Part shown: one piece after another, positions 17,790 through 25,964 of the stretch | Layout: the number at the start of each line of letters is the position of its first letter | Numbering within the stretch: the first letter of the stretch is position 1 | Origin: Pseudomonadota bacterium | Lineage (GTDB): Bacteria > Pseudomonadota > Gammaproteobacteria > Steroidobacterales > Steroidobacteraceae | Assembly: GCA_025360865.1 (NCBI GenBank) | Contig: JANYBG010000224.1 | Location: 1-42,916 of the forward strand | Reading direction: 5' to 3' | DNA: 42,916 nt | The notes under the pieces: generated by a model | Seen by the model: only the letters and a program-made list of their open reading frames with translations | What the model was told of the DNA's origin: nothing | Database searches by the model: none | Made by a program: the position numbers and the translations under genes

Positions 17790-18977
17790 GTGAAGTTCTC
17801 CCCCCTGGTCAAACGCCTCGGTGGCGACGGCGCGGATGCGTGGGTTACGCACTACGCCGCGCTCGCGGCGCGCGAGCGCGGGGAGGATGTCATCATCCTG
17901 AGCGTCGGTGATCCCGACCTGGACACGCCCCCCGCTGTGGTTGAGCGGGCCGTGGCGGCGTTACGTGCCGGTGACACCCACTATTCGCCCGCGGCGGGTC
18001 GCCTTCCGCTGCGCGCGGCGATCGCGCGTAGCCACAGCGCGCGCTGCGGCCAGCCGTGCTCGGGGGACAATGTGGTGCACTTCTCCGGCGCCCAGAACGC
18101 GCTGTTCGTCGCCTCCATGTGCGTGGCCGGGCCGGGGGATGAGGTCGTGACATTCGACCCGATGTACCCGACCTACCCTGCCACCATCGAGGTCTCAGGG
18201 GCGAAGCTGGTGCGCGTGCCCGCGATCGGTGGTTTCCGGCCGGACCTCACGGCGTTGACCCGGCTCGTCACCCCGCGCACGCGCGCGATCGTGTGGGCAA
18301 GCCCGAACAATCCCAGCGGGGTGGTGCTGAACGAGGCGGAACTCACCGCCATCGGCGAACTCGCGCGACGTCACGATCTGTGGCTCATCGCGGACGAGGT
18401 CTACGTGGGGCTCGCCCCGGGCGGCCGCGTGCCGAGCCTTGCCTCGCGCATGCCGGAACGCGTGGTGACACTGGGCAGCCTCTCTAAATCGCACGCTATG
18501 ACCGGATGGCGGGCCGGCTGGTTGGTGGGATCGGAGGAATTCGTCACGCACGCCATCGAGCTTGCGATGTGTATGCTATTCGGGTTGCCTGGCTTCATCC
18601 AGGAAGCCGCCATCACCGCGCTGTCGATGGCCCCCGAGGCGGAGGCGCGCATCCGCGCCTTCTGTGCGGCACGCCTGGCGCGCTTCGCCGCGGGCATCGC
18701 CGGGATCCCCGGTGTGCGGCCGCTGCCCCCGGAGGCGGGGATGTTCATGCTGCTCGACGTCACCGCGACGGGGCTTACCGGCGCGCGGTTCATGCGCGAG
18801 CTGTTCCGCTCGCAGCGCGTGTCGGTCATGGATGGGGCGGCGTTCGGCGCGGCCACCGCCGGGTGCGTACGGGTGTGCTTCGCGAGTGAGGAGGCGACTC
18901 TGGATGCGGCGTGCGCGCGTATCCGGCGTTTCTGCGCCGAGGAGGCGCCGGGCCTCGCGGCAGCCGCGAGTGGGTAG
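17790..18977 (+). CDS. aruH: PLP-dependent aminotransferase, AruH-like (arginine:pyruvate transaminase)
   Basis: 395 residues, class I/II aminotransferase fold. Key segments are ILSVGDPDLDTPPAVVE, GAQNALFVASMCV, SPNNPSGVVLNEAEL, DEVYVGL and SLSKSHAMTGWRAGW, with the PLP Lys at residue 233. The sequence follows Pseudomonas AruH closely in my recollection, including the ending of the N terminus: GTG at 17790 aligns with its Met, so I chose it over the ATG at 17760. AruH moves the amino group of arginine to pyruvate, giving 2-ketoarginine for AruI. The gene is divergent from aruI, with a very short shared promoter space. Substrate could differ for another basic amino acid. Confidence 0.82.
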   Translation: MKFSPLVKRLGGDGADAWVTHYAALAARERGEDVIILSVGDPDLDTPPAVVERAVAALRAGDTHYSPAAGRLPLRAAIARSHSARCGQPCSGDNVVHFSGAQNALFVASMCVAGPGDEVVTFDPMYPTYPATIEVSGAKLVRVPAIGGFRPDLTALTRLVTPRTRAIVWASPNNPSGVVLNEAELTAIGELARRHDLWLIADEVYVGLAPGGRVPSLASRMPERVVTLGSLSKSHAMTGWRAGWLVGSEEFVTHAIELAMCMLFGLPGFIQEAAITALSMAPEAEARIRAFCAARLARFAAGIAGIPGVRPLPPEAGMFMLLDVTATGLTGARFMRELFRSQRVSVMDGAAFGAATAGCVRVCFASEEATLDAACARIRRFCAEEAPGLAAAASG

Positions 18978-19220
18978 AGCTACCCCTGAGGCGACGTCAC
19001 CGGGATCAACATCGGACCGGTCAGCTCCGTCTCAGAGACCTCGCAGGTCACGGTCGCGGAAACCGCGCGATCGCGATGAACTGGAAGCCTGGTTGAGCCC
19101 CGTTAGACGCGCGGAACCCCGACCCCGATCGCCGCGGCGCGCCGCCGGCCGGTCCGGCGCCGAACCCGCCGGTTAACGCCAGACTCGCGGTCGCGCGCGG
19201 CTGGCGCGCGCATGGCGCAT

Positions 19221-19556
19221 CTAGGCGGTCGTCGTGGGCACCTTGCCGCCCGGGGTGAGGTGATCAATGGCTGCCGGCAGGTGCTGCGAGACCTTCGCCG
19301 CCAGCTCCTGCGGTGTCATGCCCAGCTTCGTCGCGAGGGTCGTGATCGCCCCGCCGAATACCTGGTGTACCTGATCCGGGGAGATCGGCTGGTTGGGGCC
19401 CGTGCCCACCCACGATTTCACGGTGTTCCCCAGTCCCTGCTGCTCAAGCTGCGTGATGATCCCCTGCACGCCGCCGTGTTGCTGGATCAGCGAGCTCAGC
19501 GCGGTGACCGCCGTGGCGCCGATGGCGCCACCCAACAATCCGTCCAGTAAGCCCAT
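19221..19556 (-). CDS. YidB-like protein (DUF937-type)
   Basis: 111 residues with the YidB signature: MGLLDGLLGGAIG, then QHGGVQGIITQLEQQGLGNTVKSWVGTG, ISPDQVHQVFGG and AAKVSQHLPAAIDHLTPGGKVP. The start at 19556 has AAGGA a few bases upstream. The family is widespread in proteobacteria and has no settled function. It stands alone between the aruH and carnitine blocks. The 243 bp between aruH and this gene hold no supported feature. Confidence 0.85.
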   Translation of the reverse strand: MGLLDGLLGGAIGATAVTALSSLIQQHGGVQGIITQLEQQGLGNTVKSWVGTGPNQPISPDQVHQVFGGAITTLATKLGMTPQELAAKVSQHLPAAIDHLTPGGKVPTTTA

Positions 19557-19690
19557 TCTTGTTCCTTAGGTGATGGTTGGAGATTTCCCTGCCCGGACAT
19601 TGTCCCGCAAATCCGCCATTTCGCTCAAGGTAAATACCGCCCCGGGAGTCAGAACGGGGGCGAGCGTCGCTCCGTGCGCGGCGCGGGGAT

Positions 19691-19706
19691 CTATTATATT
19701 ATTACG
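19691..19706. promoter_or_regulatory. AT-rich promoter/operator candidate upstream of carnitine dehydrogenase
   Basis: CTATTATATTATTACG stands out in GC-rich surroundings about 70 bp before the start at 19772. It shares TTATATTATT (19694-19703) exactly with the minus strand of the other carnitine promoter at 27402-27411. It may be a -10 region, an operator, or both. Confidence 0.45.
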
Positions 19707-19771
19707 GCGACATTAAAAAGATTCGCCCGGCCGGTGCGCTCCGCCGGGCCTCGACGCAACGGTGAGCCAGC

Positions 19772-21274
19772 ATGCGACAGGTGAGGACACTCGGTCTCTT
19801 GGGAACAGGGGTCATCGGCGGCGGCTGGGCGGCGCGCGCCCTGCATTTCGGCATCGACGTGGTCGCCGCGGACGTCAAGCCGGAAATGGAGCAGTGGATC
19901 CGTGGCGCCGTGGCCAACGCCGAGGGCGCGCTGTCCAAACTGACCTTCGCCCCATTGCCCCCCAAAGGCAAACTCAGCTTCACCACCGACCTGCGGGCGA
20001 TGGCGGCCCAGGTGGATCTCATCCAGGAGAACATTCCCGAGCAGCTTGAGCTCAAGCAGCGGGTGCTGGCCGATGTCAGCCGCGTGGCCCCGGCCGATGT
20101 CCTCATCGCCTCCAGCACCTCAGGCCTGATGCCGAGCGACCTGCAAAAGGACATGGTCGCGCCGCAGCGCTTCCTGGTGGCTCACCCGTTCAACCCGGTG
20201 TACCTGCTGCCGCTGGTCGAGCTGGTCGGGGGCAAGCAGACCTCCCCGGCGGCGCTCGATGCGGCCGCGCGCTTCTTCACGTACATCGGCATGCACGCCC
20301 TGAAAGTGCGCCGCGAAGTCCCGGGGCACCTCACCGATCGGCTGCAGGAGGCGATCTGGCGCGAGATCCTCCACATGGTCAACGAAGACGTCGCCACCAC
20401 CGGTGAGCTGGACGACTCAATCATCTACGGACCCGGGCTGCGCTGGGCGGCGATGGGCACGAACCTGATCTACCACCTGGCCGGTGGCGAGACCGGCATG
20501 CGCCACATGCTCAAGCAGTTTGGGCCGTGCCTGAAGTGGCCTTGGACCAAGCTCGAGGCGCCCGAGCTCACCGAATCTCTGGTCGACAAGATGGTCGAAG
20601 GAACGCAGGCACAGGCAGGTGGCCGCTCGATCCGCGAGATCGAGCGCCAGCGCGACGCGTACCTGGTGGCGATCCAGCAGGTGCTGAAGCAGCAAGACAT
20701 CGGCGCCGGTTCCACGCTGCGCGCGCTCGAGCAGCGTCTGTACACGGATGCCGGCAAGGGTGCCCAGGGCAAGATCGCCGCCGCTGTGAGCGCGGGCGCC
20801 CAGGCCGGCGCTCTTGAGCTCATGGAGCTCGAGGTGCGCCCCGAGTGGATTGACTACAACGGTCACATGACCGATTCGCGCTACCTGCAGGTCTTTGGCG
20901 ATGCCACCGATGCGGTCTTCCGCTACGCCGGGATCGATGACGAGTACCGCAAGGCCGGCCACGGCCTCTACACGGTCGAGACGCACATGACCCACCAGGC
21001 GGAGGCGAAGGAGAACGAGCAATTGTTCATCGCCTCGCGCGTGCTCGAGGTCGACGAGAAGCGCGTGCGGCTGTTCCACACACTCAGCCGGCGCGTCGAT
21101 GGCGCGCAGCTGGGGACGTGCGAGCAGGTCTACCTGCATGTGGACACCGCCGCGGGCAAGGTCGCGCCGATGAACGCGGCGATCCGCGCGAAGCTCGCCG
21201 GCATCCAGTCTTCCCAGTCCGGCGTCCCCGTGCCGGCCGAGGCGGGCCGCATGCGTGGCAAGCCCGCCCGCTAA
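19772..21274 (+). CDS. cdhA: L-carnitine dehydrogenase fused to betainyl-CoA thioesterase
   Basis: 500 residues in two parts. Residues 1 to about 330 are a 3-hydroxyacyl-CoA dehydrogenase-like L-carnitine 3-dehydrogenase: NAD-binding GLLGTGVIGGGWAARAL near the start, IQENIPEQLELKQ, and catalytic His138 in AHPFNPVYLLPLVELVGG. From about 350 a hotdog thioesterase follows, with PEWIDYNGHMTDSRY (Trp359, Asp361, His365). The dehydrogenase forms 3-dehydrocarnitine; the thioesterase is expected to release glycine betaine from betainyl-CoA. Such fusions are known in proteobacterial carnitine loci. It is the first gene of an operon with a TetR regulator and an acyl-CoA dehydrogenase. A second free thioesterase is encoded at 25961-26452. 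Confidence 0.9.
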   Translation: MRQVRTLGLLGTGVIGGGWAARALHFGIDVVAADVKPEMEQWIRGAVANAEGALSKLTFAPLPPKGKLSFTTDLRAMAAQVDLIQENIPEQLELKQRVLADVSRVAPADVLIASSTSGLMPSDLQKDMVAPQRFLVAHPFNPVYLLPLVELVGGKQTSPAALDAAARFFTYIGMHALKVRREVPGHLTDRLQEAIWREILHMVNEDVATTGELDDSIIYGPGLRWAAMGTNLIYHLAGGETGMRHMLKQFGPCLKWPWTKLEAPELTESLVDKMVEGTQAQAGGRSIREIERQRDAYLVAIQQVLKQQDIGAGSTLRALEQRLYTDAGKGAQGKIAAAVSAGAQAGALELMELEVRPEWIDYNGHMTDSRYLQVFGDATDAVFRYAGIDDEYRKAGHGLYTVETHMTHQAEAKENEQLFIASRVLEVDEKRVRLFHTLSRRVDGAQLGTCEQVYLHVDTAAGKVAPMNAAIRAKLAGIQSSQSGVPVPAEAGRMRGKPAR

Positions 21275-21289
21275 GGCGAGGGAGCGTCC

Positions 21290-21931
21290 ATGCCCAAGAT
21301 CGTCGACCACGAGCAGCGCCGCAACGAAATCGCGCTGGTGGCCTGCCGCGTCGTCGCGCAGCACGGCTTCGACCAGGCGACGATCGTGCGCATCGCGCGG
21401 GAGGCCGGCTACACGACCGGCATGGTGGCGCATTACTTCGATACCAAGCAGGACATCGTCACCGCGGCGCTGCGGCTGATCCTGCGGCGCATCGAGGAGC
21501 GCCTGACCCCCAGTGGCGTCGAGGAGCAGCCGGGGCTGCTCGCGTTGCTCACCGAGGCTTTGCCCGTGGACGAGACGCGCTACATCGAATGCGCGTTCTG
21601 GATCGCCTTCTGGGGCCAGGTGCCCGCGGACCGGCGCCTGAAGCGCATCAATACCTGGCTCCACCGCGAGTACCTGCGCCTGTTCGAGCGCTGCCTGGAG
21701 CGCGGCTGGACTCAGTGGGGCAGCTGGCCCGCGTCCACGCAGGAGCAGGTGCTGCGCTCGGTGATCACCTTCATCAACGGCATCACGGCGAGCACCGTCG
21801 CCAGTCGCGGCGACTGGCCCGCCGAGCGCCAGGTCGGGCAGCTGCGGCTGCAGCTGGAGCTGCTGCATGGCTGGGCCATGGGTAGTGCGACTTCCACGGT
21901 GTCCAGGAAAAGCGGCAAGGCCTCCGCCTGA
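21290..21931 (+). CDS. TetR/BetI-type transcriptional regulator
   Basis: 213 residues. The N-terminal helix-turn-helix is at about 10-55 (RRNEIALVACRVVAQHGF, then TIVRIAREAGYTTGMVAHYF). The C-terminal part carries the BetI-like segment CAFWIAFWGQVPADRR. BetI-type regulators respond to choline-like compounds, so this is the probable local regulator of carnitine use, with a carnitine-derived or CoA-derived ligand. It is between cdhA and the acyl-CoA dehydrogenase in one operon: 15 bp after the first, with GAGGGAG before its ATG. The AT-rich sites at 19691 and 27386 are candidate operators. Confidence 0.88.
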   Translation: MPKIVDHEQRRNEIALVACRVVAQHGFDQATIVRIAREAGYTTGMVAHYFDTKQDIVTAALRLILRRIEERLTPSGVEEQPGLLALLTEALPVDETRYIECAFWIAFWGQVPADRRLKRINTWLHREYLRLFERCLERGWTQWGSWPASTQEQVLRSVITFINGITASTVASRGDWPAERQVGQLRLQLELLHGWAMGSATSTVSRKSGKASA

Positions 21932-21942
21932 GGAGATTCACG

Positions 21943-23106
21943 ATGGATTTCTCCCTTTCTGAAGAACAGCAGCTGATCATCTCCTCGACGCGCGAATTCG
22001 TGCGCGCGGAACTGGCGCCGCACGAGCGCGAGGTCGAGGAGACCGGCCTCCTGCGCCCCGAGCTGATGCGCGAGTTGAAGCAGAAGGCCATCGAGGCGGG
22101 CCTGTACGCGGCCAACATGCCCACCGAGGTCGGGGGCGCGGGCCTGGACGCGGTCAGCTGGATCCTCTACGAGAAGGAGCTGGGCTGGACCGGCTATGCG
22201 CTCCAGTACTGCTGCGTCGGACGCCCGTCGAACATCCTCCTCGCCTGCGTCGGCGAGCAGCGCGAGCGTTACCTACTGCCGAGCGTGCGCGGCGAGCGGG
22301 TCGATTGCCTGGCGATGACGGAACCCGGAGCGGGCTCGGACGTTCGCGGAATGAAGTGCTCCGCCGTCGAGAGGGGCGGTGACTTCGTCATCAACGGCAC
22401 GAAGCACTTCATCAGCCATGCGGACCACGCCGACTTCGTCATCCTGTTCGCCGCCAGCGGCGAGGAGGATTCCCCGCGCGGCAAGCGCAAGCTCATCACC
22501 GCATTCCTGGTGGACAAGGGCATCCCTGGCTTCCAGGTGCGTCCGGGCTACAGCAACGTCTCACACCGGGGCTACACCAACAGCATCCTCGAGTTCACCG
22601 ATTGCAGGATCCCGAAGTCCGCGGTGCTGGGTACGGTGCATCGGGGCTTCGAGGTCGCCAACACCTGGCTCGGCGCCACGCGCCTGCAGGTGGCCGCGAC
22701 CTGCTTAGGCCGCGCGGAACGCGCGCTCGAGAGCGCCAAGCAGTGGGCGGTGGACCGCGAGCAGTTCGGTCAGCAGATCGGCAAGTTTCAGGGAGTCGCC
22801 TTCAAGCTCGCCGACATGGCGGTGGAGCTGCGCGCCGCGGAGCTGCTGACGCTTGAGGCGGCGTGGAAGCTCGAGAACAAGATCGCAACGGACACCGACA
22901 TGGCCATCGCGAAGCTGAAAGCGAGCGAGATGCTTGCGATGGTCGCCGATGAGGCGCTGCAGATCCACGGTGGCATGGGGCTCATGACCGAGCTGCCGCT
23001 GGAGCGCATCTGGCGCGATGCGCGTATCGAGCGCATCTGGGACGGCACCAGCGAGGTGCAGCGCCACATCATCTCGCGCGCGCTGCTGCGACCCCTGGGA
23101 GGCTAG
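21943..23106 (+). CDS. Acyl-CoA dehydrogenase, putative gamma-butyrobetainyl-CoA/crotonobetainyl-CoA dehydrogenase
   Basis: 387 residues with the full acyl-CoA dehydrogenase fold. Segments seen are DCLAMTEPGAGSDVRGMKC, the NGTKHFISHADHADFVI flavin loop, REQFGQQIGKFQGVAFKLADM and LQIHGGMGLMTELPLERIWRDARI. At the position of the usual catalytic Glu of MCAD-type enzymes there is Asp367 (IWDGTSEVQRH); I believe relatives share this, but it should be noted. In context it should desaturate gamma-butyrobetainyl-CoA to crotonobetainyl-CoA, as CaiA-type proteins interconvert these. GAGGAGA precedes the ATG by a few bases. It is the last gene of the operon and converges on caiD with 22 bp between. Confidence 0.87.
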   Translation: MDFSLSEEQQLIISSTREFVRAELAPHEREVEETGLLRPELMRELKQKAIEAGLYAANMPTEVGGAGLDAVSWILYEKELGWTGYALQYCCVGRPSNILLACVGEQRERYLLPSVRGERVDCLAMTEPGAGSDVRGMKCSAVERGGDFVINGTKHFISHADHADFVILFAASGEEDSPRGKRKLITAFLVDKGIPGFQVRPGYSNVSHRGYTNSILEFTDCRIPKSAVLGTVHRGFEVANTWLGATRLQVAATCLGRAERALESAKQWAVDREQFGQQIGKFQGVAFKLADMAVELRAAELLTLEAAWKLENKIATDTDMAIAKLKASEMLAMVADEALQIHGGMGLMTELPLERIWRDARIERIWDGTSEVQRHIISRALLRPLGG

Positions 23107-23128
23107 CCGGGCGCGGCACCTGCCCGCG

Positions 23129-23905
23129 CTATCTGCCCGTCCACCGCGGCGGGCGCTTCTCGGAGAAGGCACGCGCGCCTTCCTTCAGGTCGTCTGAGCG
23201 CACGACCTTCTGCACCGCTTCCAAACTGTCGTGCAGCTCGAACGCCGGTCCCTCCGCCACCGTCTCGGTGTGCCGCATCAGCTGCTTGATGGCCGGGAAC
23301 AGCAACGGCGGCCCCGCAGCCAGTTGCCGCGCGATCTCGCGCGCCTTGCTCAGCGCTTGTCCCCTGGGCACGATGTGGTTGGCAAGCCCCCAGTGCTTGG
23401 CCTCGGTCGCATCCATCCAGCGACCGGTCATCAGGAACTCGACCGCCACGTGGTAGGGGATGCGGCGGCGCAGCTTGATGGTCCCCGCGTCGGCCAGTAC
23501 GCCGACATTGATCTCTGGAAGCGCGAAGCGCGCGTGCTCCTCCATCACGATGATATCCGTTCCCAGCACGATCTCGAAGCCGCCACCGCAGGCGATGCCG
23601 TTGACCGCGGAGATGATCGGCTTGTTGAGGTTGCGTGGGTAGTTGAGTCCCCCGAAGCCACCGACCCCCCAGTCCGAGTCCGACTCCTCGCCGGCGGCCG
23701 CGGCCTTGAGGTCCCAGCCCGGGGAGAAGAAGCGCTCGCCGGCGCCGGTGATGATCGCGACACGCAGCTTCGGGTCATCGCGGAAGCTTGAAAACACATC
23801 ATTCAGGCGGCGGCTGGCCGCGAGGTTGATGGCGTTGGCCTTGGGCCGATCAATGGTGATCTCCAGGACCGCGCCGTTGATGAGGGTATTGATACCATCG
23901 GTCAT
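23129..23905 (-). CDS. caiD: Enoyl-CoA hydratase, CaiD-like (carnitinyl-CoA dehydratase)
   Basis: 258 residues, crotonase fold. The sequence follows E. coli CaiD closely, including LEITIDRPKANAI, RDDPKLRVAIITGAGERFFS, GWDLKAAAAGEE and a C terminus ending FSEKRPPRWTGR. Both catalytic acids are present: Glu111 in GGGFE and Glu131 in FALPEINVGV. The oxyanion loop SPGWDLKAAA is intact. CaiD adds water to crotonobetainyl-CoA to make L-carnitinyl-CoA. It ends the minus-strand operon, starting directly after the ligase stop (TGACATG), with AGGAG upstream. The reaction direction here is probably towards carnitine, because the neighbours degrade carnitine aerobically. Confidence 0.9.
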   Translation of the reverse strand: MTDGINTLINGAVLEITIDRPKANAINLAASRRLNDVFSSFRDDPKLRVAIITGAGERFFSPGWDLKAAAAGEESDSDWGVGGFGGLNYPRNLNKPIISAVNGIACGGGFEIVLGTDIIVMEEHARFALPEINVGVLADAGTIKLRRRIPYHVAVEFLMTGRWMDATEAKHWGLANHIVPRGQALSKAREIARQLAAGPPLLFPAIKQLMRHTETVAEGPAFELHDSLEAVQKVVRSDDLKEGARAFSEKRPPRWTGR

Positions 23906-23906
23906 G

Positions 23907-25964
23907 TCAGCGCTCCTGTGCCACGCGGATCAACGCATCGACTGCCACGACGCCGCGGCCCTGGGGGCGCACGATCACCGGGTTAAGGTCCAGTTCGGTC
24001 AGGCGCTCAAGGTTCGCCGCGGCGTAGCGCGCGCAGGCGAGTATGGCGGCCACAAGCGCGGGGATGTCACCGGGCGGGCGTCCGCGGAATCCGCCCAGCA
24101 GCTTCGCCACGCGCAGTTTCCCGAGGCACGCGGTGATGGAGCCTACGGTGAACGGCGGCAGCAGGTTGACGCTGTCACGCAGCAGCTCCGTGAGCACGCC
24201 TCCCGCGCCCAGCACCAGCATCTGGCCGAACTGCGCATCGATACTGATGCCGACCAGGATCTCGGCCACCCCGTCGGTGACCATCTCCTCGACCAGGAGC
24301 GTGTCGGAAAGCTTCCCCAGGAGAAGCGCGGCGGATTCGGCCTCCTGCGCGCCGCGCACGTTCAGGACCACACCACCGGACTCGGACTTGTGCTCAAGCG
24401 TCGCCGCGGCGGCCTTGATGACGACCGGGAAACCCAGGGACATCGCCGCGGCCGCGGCGCCTCTGGCGGGCACGATGAGGCCTCGCGGCACCGGCACGCC
24501 AAAAGCCGCAAGCGCCGCCTTGCCTTCCGGCTCACTCAGCGCCTGGGCGTTGGTGCCCGCGGCGCGTGGAATGCGCAGCTCGACCCGCGAGCCCGCCGCC
24601 CAGGTCTCACCCATCGTACCGGCAAGGTCGAGGGCCTCGAGCGCCTCGCGCTGCCCCTGCAGGGGAGCGATGCCCGCGGCCTGGCACAGTTCGCGGGTGG
24701 CGGCGGACATGGACTCGGGCAGAGATGAGATGAGCACGGCGCGGGTGGATGCCCCAGGCAGTGCCGCGGCGAATTGCTCGACGACCCTGACGTAAGCGCT
24801 GTCATTCCCCGGCGGCGGGGGGCAGTCGAGCATGAAGCCGACCGCGTCATAGCCAGAACGCAGTACCACATCGAACATGGCGCGCTGCTTGGGAGGGTCG
24901 AACCAGATGTGGGTGTGGAAGTCGAACGGGTTGGCGATGTGCACCTTGTCGGTGAGGATTTCGCGCAGGCGGGCGCGACTCCGCGCGGGGATGGGCGCGA
25001 ACTCCAGCGTGAGATCGCGCGCCGCGTCGGCCGTCATGGCCATGTCGCCGCCCGAGGCGCCCATGGTGAGCACGCGTCGGCCGCGCAGGGGGCCGCCGCA
25101 GTCGAAGATCTTCAGCGTCTCGCACAGCGTGGCGAGGGATTCGCAACGAGCGATCCCGGCCTGGGCGCAGAACGCATCGAAGGCGCCGTCCGCGCCGGCG
25201 AGCGCGCCGGTGTGCGTGCGCACCGTGGCGCTCGCCGCCTCGGTGCGGCCGGCCTTGATGAGGGCAATGGGCTTGCCCGCGGCGCGGGCGCGGGCGGCGA
25301 CGGCGGCGAAGCGCCTCGCATCGCGGAGGCCCTCGAGATAAAGCCCGAAGCCGGTCACGCGCTCATCTTCGGTCAGCAATTCGATCAGGTCCTCCGCGGC
25401 GAGCCGCGTCTGGTTGCCCACCGTGAGCACCATGCCGATCGGCACCGAGCGGTCATTGAAGAGCAGGTTCAGCGCGATCGTGCCGCTCTGGCAGATCAGA
25501 GCCACACCGCGCTCGCGGCGCTTGCCGACCACCTGGTCAGGCCACAGCGCGACGCCATCGAAGAAGTTGACGAAGCCGTAGCAGTTGGGACCGAAGTAGG
25601 GCAGCTCGCCGGCGCTTTCGATGAGCTCGCGCGTGAGGTGGTCGCCTTCCGCGGTGGCAAGCTCGGAGAAACCCGCGGCGAAGCACACGAAGCCCCCCGC
25701 GCCGCGTCGCCTGAGCGCCGCGGCGATGGCTGGCACCTCGTGGTTCGGGGCCGCGATAAACGTGGCGTCGGGCGCCCCCGGAAGCTCCTCCACGCCGCGG
25801 TAGTAGCGCTGCGCATCCGTCGACGGTCGCTTGGGGTGGATGCGCCACAGCTCTCCGGCGTAGCCGATGACCCCGCACGCCGCGCATACCGCATCCGCCC
25901 AGGCGCCGCCGACCAGCGCGATGCTGCGCGGTGCCAGCAGCCGGCGCAGCCCGCCTGCGCTCAT
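23907..25964 (-). CDS. NDP-forming acyl-CoA synthetase (CoA ligase for a carnitine/butyrobetaine-type acid)
   Basis: 685 residues in the single-chain ADP-forming acetyl-CoA synthetase arrangement. A CoA-binding domain lies at about 5-130, then two succinyl-CoA-synthetase-like domains with the phospho-His region at His251 (RTHTGALAG). A C-terminal ATP-grasp domain (about 460-680) has FPVVIKAAAATLEHKSESGGV, LVEEMV and ELDLNPVIV. ATG at 25964 overlaps the thioesterase stop (ATGA), so translation is coupled. In the cluster it would activate gamma-butyrobetaine or carnitine to its CoA ester, replacing the AMP-forming CaiC or the CaiB transferase. The substrate is inferred from context alone. Confidence 0.88.
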   Translation of the reverse strand: MSAGGLRRLLAPRSIALVGGAWADAVCAACGVIGYAGELWRIHPKRPSTDAQRYYRGVEELPGAPDATFIAAPNHEVPAIAAALRRRGAGGFVCFAAGFSELATAEGDHLTRELIESAGELPYFGPNCYGFVNFFDGVALWPDQVVGKRRERGVALICQSGTIALNLLFNDRSVPIGMVLTVGNQTRLAAEDLIELLTEDERVTGFGLYLEGLRDARRFAAVAARARAAGKPIALIKAGRTEAASATVRTHTGALAGADGAFDAFCAQAGIARCESLATLCETLKIFDCGGPLRGRRVLTMGASGGDMAMTADAARDLTLEFAPIPARSRARLREILTDKVHIANPFDFHTHIWFDPPKQRAMFDVVLRSGYDAVGFMLDCPPPPGNDSAYVRVVEQFAAALPGASTRAVLISSLPESMSAATRELCQAAGIAPLQGQREALEALDLAGTMGETWAAGSRVELRIPRAAGTNAQALSEPEGKAALAAFGVPVPRGLIVPARGAAAAAMSLGFPVVIKAAAATLEHKSESGGVVLNVRGAQEAESAALLLGKLSDTLLVEEMVTDGVAEILVGISIDAQFGQMLVLGAGGVLTELLRDSVNLLPPFTVGSITACLGKLRVAKLLGGFRGRPPGDIPALVAAILACARYAAANLERLTELDLNPVIVRPQGRGVVAVDALIRVAQER

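Noticed and set aside
20417-21868. Minus-strand open frame of 483 codons over cdhA and tetR
   Set aside because: Antisense to two well-supported genes; composition is Arg/Leu/His-rich with no domain recognised.
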